From positions 27,696 to 91,695 of the forward strand of contig JAVJSD010000008.1 of the NCBI GenBank assembly GCA_040219575.1: DNA of 64,000 nt, read 5' to 3'. This stretch comes from JAVJSD01 sp040219575. GTDB lineage: Bacteria; Planctomycetota; Planctomycetia; Pirellulales; Pirellulaceae. Below, piece by piece: positions 56,422 to 64,000 of the stretch. Each line of letters begins with the position of its first letter. Position 1 is the first letter of the stretch. The notes under the pieces were generated by a model. That model saw only the letters and a program-made list of their open reading frames with translations, did no database searches and was not told the origin of the DNA. A program made the position numbers and the translations under genes.

Positions 56422-57501
56422 ATGAAAGGAGCTGCCGTGGCGACTGCCGAAGGCGGCTGGATCAGCGACGTACGCACGACGTTGCGAAACTCCGAAACAG
56501 ACTTCTTCCAGCACCGCATCGCGCGGTACTGGATCGACTTCCTGCTGAGCGCCGTGCTGGCGTTCTCCGCGGCGACCGTCTTTCTGTCGTGGCCGATTCT
56601 TTCCTGGCCGCAAATCGTGGCATTTCCGTTGGCCGTGTTCTGGCTGTACCGGCTCGGTTCGCTGGTGCACGAGGTGGCGCACCTCTCGCAGAAAGAAATG
56701 CGGCTGTACAAGGTCGCTTGGAACCTGGTGGCGGGCGTGACCATGCTCACCCCCTCGCCGTTTTTCACCACGCATCATCGCGACCACCACAGCCAAAGGC
56801 TTTACGGCACGCCCCAGGATCCGGAGTACGTCGTCAACGTCTGCCCGCCGGGTAGCTTTCTCGGCATCCTGCTTTACCTGGTGATGGTGCTGCTGTTTCC
56901 CCTGATCGTGTTTCTACGATTCTTCTTGTCGCCCTTGACGTTTCTCCACCCACGGCTCCGTGAATGGACGCTGACGCATGCCTCGTCGCTGACGTTGAAC
57001 TGGCGATACGTCCGCCGCATTACGCCGGAGGATCGCCGCAACATCACCATGGTCGAGTTGCTGTGCTGGTCGCGGACCTGCGGCATGCTGGGATTCGTGC
57101 TGCTCGGCTTCACGCCGTGGACGCGGCTGGGGCTGTTGTATTTCCTGGGGGCCAGCACGTTCCTGTTCAATCAGATGCGGCAGTTGGCCGACCACCACTT
57201 CGAGTCGGACGGTGAGCAACTCGACTTCGACGCGCACATCATGGATTCGTGCAACTACACCAGCCGCGATTTCTTTACGTGGCTGTTCTTTCCGTTTTCG
57301 ATTCGCTACCACGCTCTGCATCACATCTTCCCCTCGCTGCCGTATCACAACCTGCGAGCGGCGCACGAGTACCTGATTCAGCATCTGCCGGAAGATTCCC
57401 CCTACCGCACGCTCGACCAGCCCGGCTGGCTGCCGATCGCATCGAAGATCTTCCACCGCCGCGAGCCGCAACTGCAGCTCGAGGCCAAGAAGGCGGCGTA
57501 G
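56422..57501 (+). CDS. Membrane fatty acid desaturase
   Basis: 359 residues. The diiron histidine boxes are HEVAH (83-87), HHRDHH (118-123) and HALHH (297-301), with another pair H258-H259. Hydrophobic helices lie between the boxes, as in acyl-CoA/lipid desaturases and hydroxylases. The start at 56422 (MKGAAVATAEG) follows a gap of about 140 bases. The fatty acid and position are unknown. Confidence 0.92.
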   Translation: MKGAAVATAEGGWISDVRTTLRNSETDFFQHRIARYWIDFLLSAVLAFSAATVFLSWPILSWPQIVAFPLAVFWLYRLGSLVHEVAHLSQKEMRLYKVAWNLVAGVTMLTPSPFFTTHHRDHHSQRLYGTPQDPEYVVNVCPPGSFLGILLYLVMVLLFPLIVFLRFFLSPLTFLHPRLREWTLTHASSLTLNWRYVRRITPEDRRNITMVELLCWSRTCGMLGFVLLGFTPWTRLGLLYFLGASTFLFNQMRQLADHHFESDGEQLDFDAHIMDSCNYTSRDFFTWLFFPFSIRYHALHHIFPSLPYHNLRAAHEYLIQHLPEDSPYRTLDQPGWLPIASKIFHRREPQLQLEAKKAA

Positions 57502-57659
57502 GCCGGATCAACCGCAGGGCGATCCGGCAATTCTCAAACGCCGCAGTCCCTCGAATGCGCCCACAGCGCCTTCAACGCAGACGCCCAACACCGACACCCG
57601 GTTTCGTGCTGCCGCGCCCGATCGCGCTCCCGCCGGAACAGCGCGAGGCTCGTTCCGGC

Positions 57660-60611
57660 CTACATCTGCGCCGCCAGGTACTCGCGGGCGCGTTTCGTGC
57701 GGCTGAGGCCGAGCACGACGATTCCCAGCACCGGATTGATTGGATCGCAGCTCAAGGCGCCGAGCACTTGCAGCAGCCCCACCAGGCGCAGCCAGCGCGT
57801 GTGCCGGCCCACGCCGCGGCTGACCGCGAACACCCCCATCGCCACGCCGTAGTACAACAACGGCCACCAGGTGAGACCGGTCTCGAACAGAAAGTACGAC
57901 GGCAGGAAGATCGCCGCTCCACCACCGATCACCATCAAAAACCAGCAGGTGGTCAGCGCGCGAGGCGGCGTCGAGATCGGCCGCGACATCCCGTCTTTGT
58001 TCACTTCCACCGCCGACTGGGATTCGTTCTCGCCCGTCTCGCCCGGGAAAGTCTCCGGCCGCTTGTCGGAGGTTGGATCGTCCAACAACTCGGCTTCGAG
58101 CGGACGCTCCGGATGTGCACCGGTTGGAGTAGGTCCGCCTGCCGCCTCCGCATGCCAACCGCGCCACGCCGCGGGATCCTCCCCCAGCCGCCGACCGGAA
58201 ATGGCCTCGAGGCCCCAGATCGCGTCGCCGCGCAGCGCTTGCGATTCGTCGGTCAGCACGTCGATCAGCGACTCCGCACCCAGCAGCGAACCGGAGGCGC
58301 CGAGGCCTCTAGCGGCCTGGCAGCGACGTTCGACGTCGGCCGCGGAATCGGCAACCAGCGGCGCGAAATCCTCGACGATCTGCCGCCGTACGCTCTCCGG
58401 AAGGGAAGGGAACGTCGTGGTGTCGAGGTTCTCGACGTCGATGCACTCGTCGAGCCACGATCGCCAGTCGTCGAACAGTTCGTCCAGTCCGCGGCCAAAT
58501 TCGCGCCGCAAGGCCTCGTCCAGGTTCGTCCGCCGCTTCAGCCCGCGCAGGAATTCCGAAAAGCTTGCAAATCGTTGTTTGTCGCATGTCAGGTAGGCGG
58601 CCAGCGAAACACAGATGTCGTTGTAGACGTGCAACTCACGAAATGCGTGCCGTTGGTCTCGAGCCAGGGAAAGCTGAATGAATCGCTTGTCGTCAACCCG
58701 ATGCGGCAGTAAAGAGAACGTGCCTGCTCGATCGAGTTCGACCGCCAGACGCCGATGCACACGATGGACGTGGGCCGGTTCGTCACCGATAGCGGCGTAA
58801 GCGTTAACGACGCTCGTAATCCAGTAGGGCGTGCGAAATCCTTTGTGATGCCACAGCAGCAGGTAACTCAGCAGAACTCGCAACGACTCGCGCGGATCGG
58901 CGACGCCGTGGGACGAGCGCTCGCAGAGGATCAACTGCCGGCTCCACCAGGCCGGCGAGTAGAGGGCGCTCACCGGCAGCTTGCGGCCCAGGTAGGCGTC
59001 GAATTCCTGCTGCGTCTGAAAGCAAAACGCCGGCAGATGCGGCGCCTCGGCCAAGTCGCCCAACAACGCCTGCAAGCGAGCGCGAACGGTCGCCAGTTCC
59101 TCGCCGAAGTGCGCTTCTAATGTCGGCGCATTGAAGAAGTAGGCGGTGATGGCGCCGAAACTTGCGGTGCGTCCGGGCGCCTGGGCGACGGCCGTGGCCC
59201 GTTGCAACTCGGCCCCGTGCGAATGCAGGATCTGCTTCTTGACGAAGATCAGCCCCGCGGTCAGCGCGATCAGCAAGATCGGTCCCATCACCACGGCCGT
59301 GGCGATCATCGGCAGGGCCGATGCTCCTTCGCCTGGGAACATCTGCACGATGAGCAAGGCGATCAGCAACGCGAACGCTGCGCCTCCCACCACCAACAGC
59401 AGGATCAGTCGCGCGAGCGAGACGTGAAACGTGATTGGCTTGGATTGCGGCTGGTCTACGGAGGAAAAGGCCGTCTCCGGCAGCGGCGCATCGTTCCTCG
59501 GCCGCCGTCGCCGCATCCATCCCCACACCACCGCCCAACCGAAGAAGCCAAGGCTGAACAGTCCTGCTTCCAGCAGCGAGTTGCGGCTCCAGACCTCGGC
59601 GATGCACGTACCTTTCTCCATGTCCCACAGGGAGATCCGATCACGCTCCGCAATCGCCAGCGTGCGGGCGTCCGGCGAAACCGCGAATTCCACTACCGGT
59701 GATTTCGTGTATTCGAATTCGCGCAGTTTCTTGGAAGAAGGGATGTCCCAGATCTGCAATTGGTCATCGTTTCTGACGACCAGCCGGTTCGAGTCGGGCA
59801 GGAATTGCACGTCGGAGAGATGCGGCGCAGGGATGATGAGTTCCTTTCGCCCATCTTCGGCCAGGATGAGTAGCTCCCCACCGCTAGCGATCGCGGCACG
59901 ACGAGCGTCTGAAGAGACGACGGCGAACCAGGTTTCGGGAATCCTCGTCTCGTCGATGTGTTCGCCGCTCTGCACATCGATTCTTTCAATGCGAGAGGGT
60001 TCGACCACGAGGAGACGCCGCCCGTCGTCAGAGATCGCAAACGCAATCATGAAGTCGCGCGTTTTGCAGGGGCGACGTTGACCCGTCGCCAGATCGATCA
60101 ATTCGATCGCATTTCCGCCAATGGGGTTCGACATGGCCGCGAACTTGGCGTCCGGCGACACCGTCCACGCGAGCCAGCCATTAACTGGAAAGGCGAATGA
60201 CCGAATCGAATGCGGTTCACGCAGAGTACAGAGAACTAACGCTGTGCGTGTTCGTCTGTCTTGTTTCACACAGGCAATCGTTTCCTGGCCGACGAACTTC
60301 AACTCCGAATACGAGTGCGGCGTGAACAACGCCAAACTCTCACCGGTGACGAACGGCGGCCCTGTCCGACGCGGGATTGGTCCGGAAACATCCCAAACCA
60401 GGATCCCACCAAACGTGAAGTTTACGGCGAGCAACCGACCATCGGGCGAGAAAGCCATTCCAGTCGGGCGCTGTCGTCCCGACATCTGTACGGCTCGAAC
60501 CACAAACCCACAGGCCAGCGCGCACAGCGCCACCAACCACAGCATCTGCGGAATCGTGAGGCGAAACCGCCTCGAGGCGGAATCCGCATTGCCGCTCGCA
60601 GGTGCGGTCAT
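57660..60611 (-). CDS. Large WD40-like / membrane protein with peptidase-MA-like region
   Basis: 983 residues. After a first membrane segment (about 22-42, QMLWLVALCALACGFVVRA) comes a WD40-like propeller (about 45-350, GMAFSPDGRLLAVNFTFGG). Two or three membrane helices follow (about 410-475), then a helical part (about 490-740) resembling gluzincin-like MA domains in layout but without HExxH, a HEAT-like stretch, and two or three terminal helices. The gene is convergent with the desaturase. Function unknown. Confidence 0.75.
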   Translation of the reverse strand: MTAPASGNADSASRRFRLTIPQMLWLVALCALACGFVVRAVQMSGRQRPTGMAFSPDGRLLAVNFTFGGILVWDVSGPIPRRTGPPFVTGESLALFTPHSYSELKFVGQETIACVKQDRRTRTALVLCTLREPHSIRSFAFPVNGWLAWTVSPDAKFAAMSNPIGGNAIELIDLATGQRRPCKTRDFMIAFAISDDGRRLLVVEPSRIERIDVQSGEHIDETRIPETWFAVVSSDARRAAIASGGELLILAEDGRKELIIPAPHLSDVQFLPDSNRLVVRNDDQLQIWDIPSSKKLREFEYTKSPVVEFAVSPDARTLAIAERDRISLWDMEKGTCIAEVWSRNSLLEAGLFSLGFFGWAVVWGWMRRRRPRNDAPLPETAFSSVDQPQSKPITFHVSLARLILLLVVGGAAFALLIALLIVQMFPGEGASALPMIATAVVMGPILLIALTAGLIFVKKQILHSHGAELQRATAVAQAPGRTASFGAITAYFFNAPTLEAHFGEELATVRARLQALLGDLAEAPHLPAFCFQTQQEFDAYLGRKLPVSALYSPAWWSRQLILCERSSHGVADPRESLRVLLSYLLLWHHKGFRTPYWITSVVNAYAAIGDEPAHVHRVHRRLAVELDRAGTFSLLPHRVDDKRFIQLSLARDQRHAFRELHVYNDICVSLAAYLTCDKQRFASFSEFLRGLKRRTNLDEALRREFGRGLDELFDDWRSWLDECIDVENLDTTTFPSLPESVRRQIVEDFAPLVADSAADVERRCQAARGLGASGSLLGAESLIDVLTDESQALRGDAIWGLEAISGRRLGEDPAAWRGWHAEAAGGPTPTGAHPERPLEAELLDDPTSDKRPETFPGETGENESQSAVEVNKDGMSRPISTPPRALTTCWFLMVIGGGAAIFLPSYFLFETGLTWWPLLYYGVAMGVFAVSRGVGRHTRWLRLVGLLQVLGALSCDPINPVLGIVVLGLSRTKRAREYLAAQM

Positions 60612-60709
60612 GCTGCACCGTGCCGATCAAGGAAGAAGAGAAACGACGACCGCCCAGCAAGCTATCAGAGGCCGCCGCCTCAGGCAAACGGCCTACGTCC
60701 ACCACAACC

Positions 60710-60835
60710 TCGTTTAGCCGCAAGCCCAACGGGCTGCGCGACACGGGATTGTCCGCGACGATCTCTCGTGGCGTCATGCTCAACGCCGCCGCAACCTCAA
60801 CTCCCGCGCGGCCCGCTGGGCCTGCGGCTAAACGA
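60710..60835. repeat. Inverted-repeat element C (tcgtttagccgcaagcccaa)
   Basis: Arms of 31 bp, tcgtttagccgcaagcccaa... (60710-60740) and ...gggcctgcggctaaacga (60805-60835), three mismatches, 64-base interior. Its start resembles that of repeat B (tcgtttaacggcaagccgc). Confidence 0.65.
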
Positions 60836-60850
60836 CCGACGCAAGTACCG

Positions 60851-61864
60851 TCAGTAGTCGAATTTTGCGAGCGTGAGTTTGACGAGCGCCGGCGGGGAGC
60901 CGCGGACGATCGTGACTTCCAGCGAAGCCTTCTCCGGCAGGCGGGCCAGCAAGCGGTGGAGGTCGTCGATGCTGGAGACGATCCGGTCGTTGAGCGCCAC
61001 GATCAGGTCGCCCGGCTGAATGCCGGCTGCCGCCGCCGCGCCGTCGGCCGCGACGTCGATCACTTCGACGGCGTGGTCCGAGAGCAGATCGAGATCGCGC
61101 ACGACGGCCCGCGACACCCGCGCCGCCGTCGCCGTGACGCCCAACTGCCGACGACGTACGCGGCCGTGCTGGAGCACTTCGCCGAGCACCCAGCGAACCG
61201 TCTCGCTGGGCACGGCGAAACCGATGCCTTGGGCGAACTGAATGATCGCCGTGTTCACGCCGACGACGCGGCCCCGCGAATCGACCAGCGGACCGCCGGA
61301 GTTGCCAGGGTTGATCGGCGCGGCGTGCTGCACCACGTTCTCGATCAGGCGCCCGTCCTGACCCCGCATGCTGCGTCCGACGGCGCTCACCACGCCCGTC
61401 GAAACCGTCGACTGCAAACCGAGTGGACTGCCCATCGCGATCACCAGCTGCCCCACCCGCAGCGTCTCGGAGTCGCCGATCTCGGCGTACGGCAGATCGG
61501 TCGCCGACAGGCGCAGCAGCGCCAAGTCGGTCGCCGGATCGTCGCCGATCACTTCCGCGTCGATGCGGTCGCCGTCGTCGGTTTCGGCGATCAATCGCTC
61601 GCGGCCGCCGGCCACGTGGCTGTTGGTGATGGCGTAGCCGTCGGGCGTGACCAGAAAGCCCGAGCCGACGCCTCCGCCCGAATTGCGGCCGGAGACACGG
61701 ATCACCGCCGGCGAGATGGCGTCCACGACATTCACCACCGCCTGCGAGTAGGCGTCGAGCAGTTCGGTGTCGCTGGCGCGGGGACGCGTGGGCTGCTTCC
61801 GTTTGTCGCTTGGTGATTCGCCGGACGCCAACGGTGTGACAGGAAATGGATCGTGCCGCATCAT
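60851..61864 (-). CDS. HtrA/DegP-like PDZ serine protease, probably cytoplasmic
   Basis: 337 residues. The trypsin-like triad is H83 (TNSHVAGG), D113 (PATDLALLRL) and S189 (NPGNSGGPLV). One PDZ domain (about 235-330, GIQPGDLIVALNDRIV) follows. Unlike most HtrA proteins it has neither signal peptide nor membrane anchor; the first 30 residues are polar and basic. Function in protein quality control is likely. Confidence 0.92.
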   Translation of the reverse strand: MMRHDPFPVTPLASGESPSDKRKQPTRPRASDTELLDAYSQAVVNVVDAISPAVIRVSGRNSGGGVGSGFLVTPDGYAITNSHVAGGRERLIAETDDGDRIDAEVIGDDPATDLALLRLSATDLPYAEIGDSETLRVGQLVIAMGSPLGLQSTVSTGVVSAVGRSMRGQDGRLIENVVQHAAPINPGNSGGPLVDSRGRVVGVNTAIIQFAQGIGFAVPSETVRWVLGEVLQHGRVRRRQLGVTATAARVSRAVVRDLDLLSDHAVEVIDVAADGAAAAAGIQPGDLIVALNDRIVSSIDDLHRLLARLPEKASLEVTIVRGSPPALVKLTLAKFDY

Positions 61865-62037
61865 CTCTTCTCCCGGTTGCGGATTCAGCCCTCTGCAATT
61901 ATTCGCAGTGGAAGCTGTGGGAGAAGGTAAACGCGCCGAATACCGGCGGGACGGGTGCTTGTTCGGCGGTCACGGCACACGGGAAACTTGTCGGATTCTC
62001 GCCCAAGAATGCGCCCGGCAATCTTCCAAACTGGTTG

Positions 62038-62997
62038 TCAGTCCTGAGGCCGCGTCGGTCGACGACGTTCTTGCACGTGGCCGGCGCGGAAGGCGTCGGC
62101 CATGGCCCGGGGAACTTCCGCTTCGGCGAGCACCAACCGGGCGCGGTTCTCGGCCACGTGGGCTTTCATCTCTTGTCCCAGGGCCACCGCTTCGGCGCGG
62201 CGCTGTTCGGCCAGGGCCCGGGCCACGCGGACGTCGGCCTCGGCCTGGTCGGACTGCAACCGGGCGCCGATGTTCTGGCCCACGTCGATGTCGGCGATGT
62301 CGATTGAAACGATTTCGAAGGCGGTATTGGCGTCGAGGCCGGCGGCGAGCACACTTTTGGAAATGCGGTCGGGCATCTCCATCACGTCCATGTGCGTGGC
62401 CGAGGAGCCGATCGCCGTGACGATGCCCTCGCCCACGCGGGCCACGATCGTCTCTTCCGTAGCGCCGCCGATGAGCTGCGAGAGGTTGGTGCGCACGGTG
62501 ACACGGGCGCGGATCCGCAGTTCGACGCCGTCCTTGGCGATGGCGCCCAGGTTGTTCGCCCTGCCCGGCTGCGCCGCGGGACAGTCGATCACTTTGGGAT
62601 ACACACTGGTGCGGACGGCCTCGAGCACGTCGCGGCCGGCCAGGTCGATGGCGGCGGCGCGGTCGAAATCGAGGTCGATCTGAGCGCGGTGCGCCGCGAT
62701 GATCGCCTTGACCACGTTCATGACGTTCCCGCCGGCCAGGTAGTGCGCCTCCAGGCGGGCGGTGCTCATGCCGGTTTTACGGTCGATGTTCAACCCCGCC
62801 TGCGCCCCCATGATCTTGGCCATCACGATCGTGGGCGTCTGCACCTGCCGCAGGCTCATGCCGATCAGACTGGCCAGCGTAATGTCGGCCGACGACATGT
62901 AGGCTTGAAACCACAGGGCCCCAAATCGCGCCAAGATGAACACCATCACCAACAGCACCAGCACCGACACGACGATGCCGCCGATGACGAGCGACAT
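62038..62997 (-). CDS. floA: Flotillin-like protein FloA
   Basis: 319 residues (FloA is about 330). An N-terminal membrane hairpin (about 1-30, LVIGGIVVSVLVLLVMVFIL) is followed by the SPFH-like region (IDRKTGMSTARLEAHYLAGGNVMNV in part, about 70-95) and a coiled coil of EA repeats near the C-terminus. FloA organises membrane microdomains. The start at 62997 (MSLVIGG) is chosen because the extension has no features. Confidence 0.9.
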   Translation of the reverse strand: MSLVIGGIVVSVLVLLVMVFILARFGALWFQAYMSSADITLASLIGMSLRQVQTPTIVMAKIMGAQAGLNIDRKTGMSTARLEAHYLAGGNVMNVVKAIIAAHRAQIDLDFDRAAAIDLAGRDVLEAVRTSVYPKVIDCPAAQPGRANNLGAIAKDGVELRIRARVTVRTNLSQLIGGATEETIVARVGEGIVTAIGSSATHMDVMEMPDRISKSVLAAGLDANTAFEIVSIDIADIDVGQNIGARLQSDQAEADVRVARALAEQRRAEAVALGQEMKAHVAENRARLVLAEAEVPRAMADAFRAGHVQERRRPTRPQD

Positions 62998-63110
62998 CTC
63001 GATCGCTCCGTCGGCCAGGATCCTCCATGAATGCCACATACGCGACTTCTCCAAACGTGGACGACGGAAACAGGGACAGGGAAGAGCGAATTCTTGCGGG
63101 AGCGGTGCGT

Positions 63111-63383
63111 TTACGTCACGGGCCAGGTGTAACCACAAGGACAGACCTTTTTCCGCACGTGAACCAGCGCCTCACACTGCGGGCACTTTTTGTCCCACGA
63201 ACGCTGCCGCGGCGCCCGCGGTGGTTCGGGAGGCAGGGCGGCCCGTTGCTTTTGCCGCGCGTCGTCGGCGCGTTTCATCGCGCACTGCGGGTGCACGCCC
63301 GCGGCCGAGTAGGAACGTTTGCCGCATACGGGGCAGGTTTGGCTGTGTTCGACGAGGATGGGCGTCGGCTTCTTCTCACTCAT
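63111..63383 (-). CDS. Small zinc-ribbon protein
   Basis: 90 residues with two cysteine clusters, CPVCGKRSYSAAGVHPQC (about 17-34) and CPQCEALVHVRKKVCPCG (about 67-84), joined by a basic, Pro-rich stretch. Probably binds zinc and nucleic acid or protein; no family recognised. Confidence 0.7.
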   Translation of the reverse strand: MSEKKPTPILVEHSQTCPVCGKRSYSAAGVHPQCAMKRADDARQKQRAALPPEPPRAPRQRSWDKKCPQCEALVHVRKKVCPCGYTWPVT

Positions 63384-63751
63384 AACGAGGACTCCTTGCC
63401 AGCTTGCGATGCCGCGCCGCCGCGGACTTGCGGGGGTTAACGGCCAAACTCGCTGTCAGCGGGCGCAACGACCTGGACCGCGCTTGCGCTCCGCCGTCAA
63501 CGGCCGAACACGAGACAAACGGGACCGCGCCGGGCGTCCAGAACAAAATCGCGGCCGACTGAACGGCCCGATCCTCTTCGCCGGGCGCTGCGCTGCGAAG
63601 AGTGAGGAAGAGAGCAAGCGGCGACGGAGCATTCCGCCTTGTGAACCGCGCGCGATCGACAGAGAACTACTAGCATTGTAGCTCGCCGCCGACGTTGCGT
63701 CCATCAGACAATGCCGACGAACAGACAATGCCGACGAAGTAGCGAGCAGTG

Positions 63752-63857
63752 TCGTTTAACGGCAAGCCGAAGAAGGCGACGGCGTGCGCACGACCCCACA
63801 CTAGCGGGAAACGTTGCCGCAACGATCCGCCGACGCCTGCGGCTTGCCGTTATTGAA
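63752..63857. repeat. Repeat B element, degraded copy
   Basis: Left arm tcgtttaacggcaagccgaa (63752-) and right arm ending tgcggcttgccgttattga (to 63857). The interior is shorter than in the 25.1-kb element. Confidence 0.6.
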
Positions 63858-63896
63858 GCATGCATTGCCATTGCCGGTTCTATCATTGGAACGACC

Positions 63897-64000
63897 TCGT
63901 TTAACGGCAAGCCGCAGGCGACGGCGGAACGTTTGATGGTGCTTCCAACTGAAAGAGCTTTGAGCGAAAACGGTCGGCGATGTCTCGCTGGAAACCACGT
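63897..64000. repeat. Repeat B element, left part, cut by window edge
   Basis: tcgtttaacggcaagccgca is followed by the interior segment ctgaaagagc, as in the complete element at 25079. The right arm would lie beyond 64000. Confidence 0.6.

Larger units (their letters stand above)
63384..64000. other. Gene-free right edge with repeat B copies
   Basis: About 617 bases. The first 360 show no gene or structure. Repeats B occupy the rest, and the last copy runs off the window. Confidence 0.5.

Overview
The window is GC-rich and has the hallmarks of a planctomycete, most likely a Pirellulales-type bacterium. The markers are a DUF1501 gene next to a LamG/DUF1549/DUF1553 gene, a formylglycine sulfatase, a DUF1080 lectin-fold protein, a thioredoxin/YHS protein with a Gln/Pro-rich linker, a DUF4254 protein, FloA, FHA-GAF-PP2C signalling, and many kinds of palindromic intergenic repeats. 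There is no rRNA, CRISPR array or prophage. One tRNA (Gln, CTG) is present. All functional names are read from motifs; no database search was possible.

Layout. 1-4.7 kb: secreted esterase, thioredoxin/YHS protein, and rho behind a long leader. 4.8-6.8 kb (minus strand): a compact candidate RiPP operon, with a 40-residue peptide ending in a Cys-Cys-Arg repeat, a DUF692/MNIO iron oxidase and a helical partner protein, closed by an intrinsic terminator. This is the most interesting part of the window, and its short peptide gene is easily missed. 7-10.6 kb: secreted proteins (DUF1080, WD40) and a membrane zinc-ribbon protein. 10.7-16.4 kb (minus): an exopolysaccharide export/assembly module (Wzz-like protein, ExeA-like ATPase, degenerate BY-kinase-like protein). 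16.8-18.9 kb: sucCD. 19.2-24.1 kb (minus): the DUF1501 and DUF1549/1553 pair. 24.7-28.3 kb: small membrane proteins and a membrane-fused spermidine-synthase-like protein. 28.6-29.1 kb: a 519-bp IS-like element holding only an OrfA-type gene. 29.2-32.5 kb: receiver/anti-sigma-type kinase and FHA-GAF-PP2C phosphatase around tRNA-Gln. 32.6-47.5 kb: small proteins, GNAT, sulfatase, Na+/solute symporter, acyl-CoA synthetase, Gfo/Idh/MocA oxidoreductase, WGR protein, coiled-coil TPR-like protein, CoA-transferase A-type protein, nucleoside hydrolase and LutA-like protein. 47.7-57.5 kb: DUF4254, QPCT-like M28 protein, ada, beta-carbonic anhydrase with a SulP transporter, three small proteins and a desaturase. 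57.7-63.4 kb (minus): large WD40/membrane protein, PDZ serine protease, FloA and a zinc-ribbon protein.

Between the genes lie at least ten kinds of inverted or palindromic repeats. Several occur more than once, for example a 107-bp sequence at 7.8 and 33.6 kb, and a 'gtttaacggcaagccgc' element at 10.6, 25.1 and 63.8 kb. One repeat arm supplies the last codons of ada. Another directly abuts the start codon of a small gene.

Genes that probably work together: the precursor/MNIO/partner operon; sucC with sucD; the Wzz/ATPase/kinase-like trio; the receiver-ATPase with the PP2C phosphatase (partner switching); and carbonic anhydrase with SulP (bicarbonate handling).
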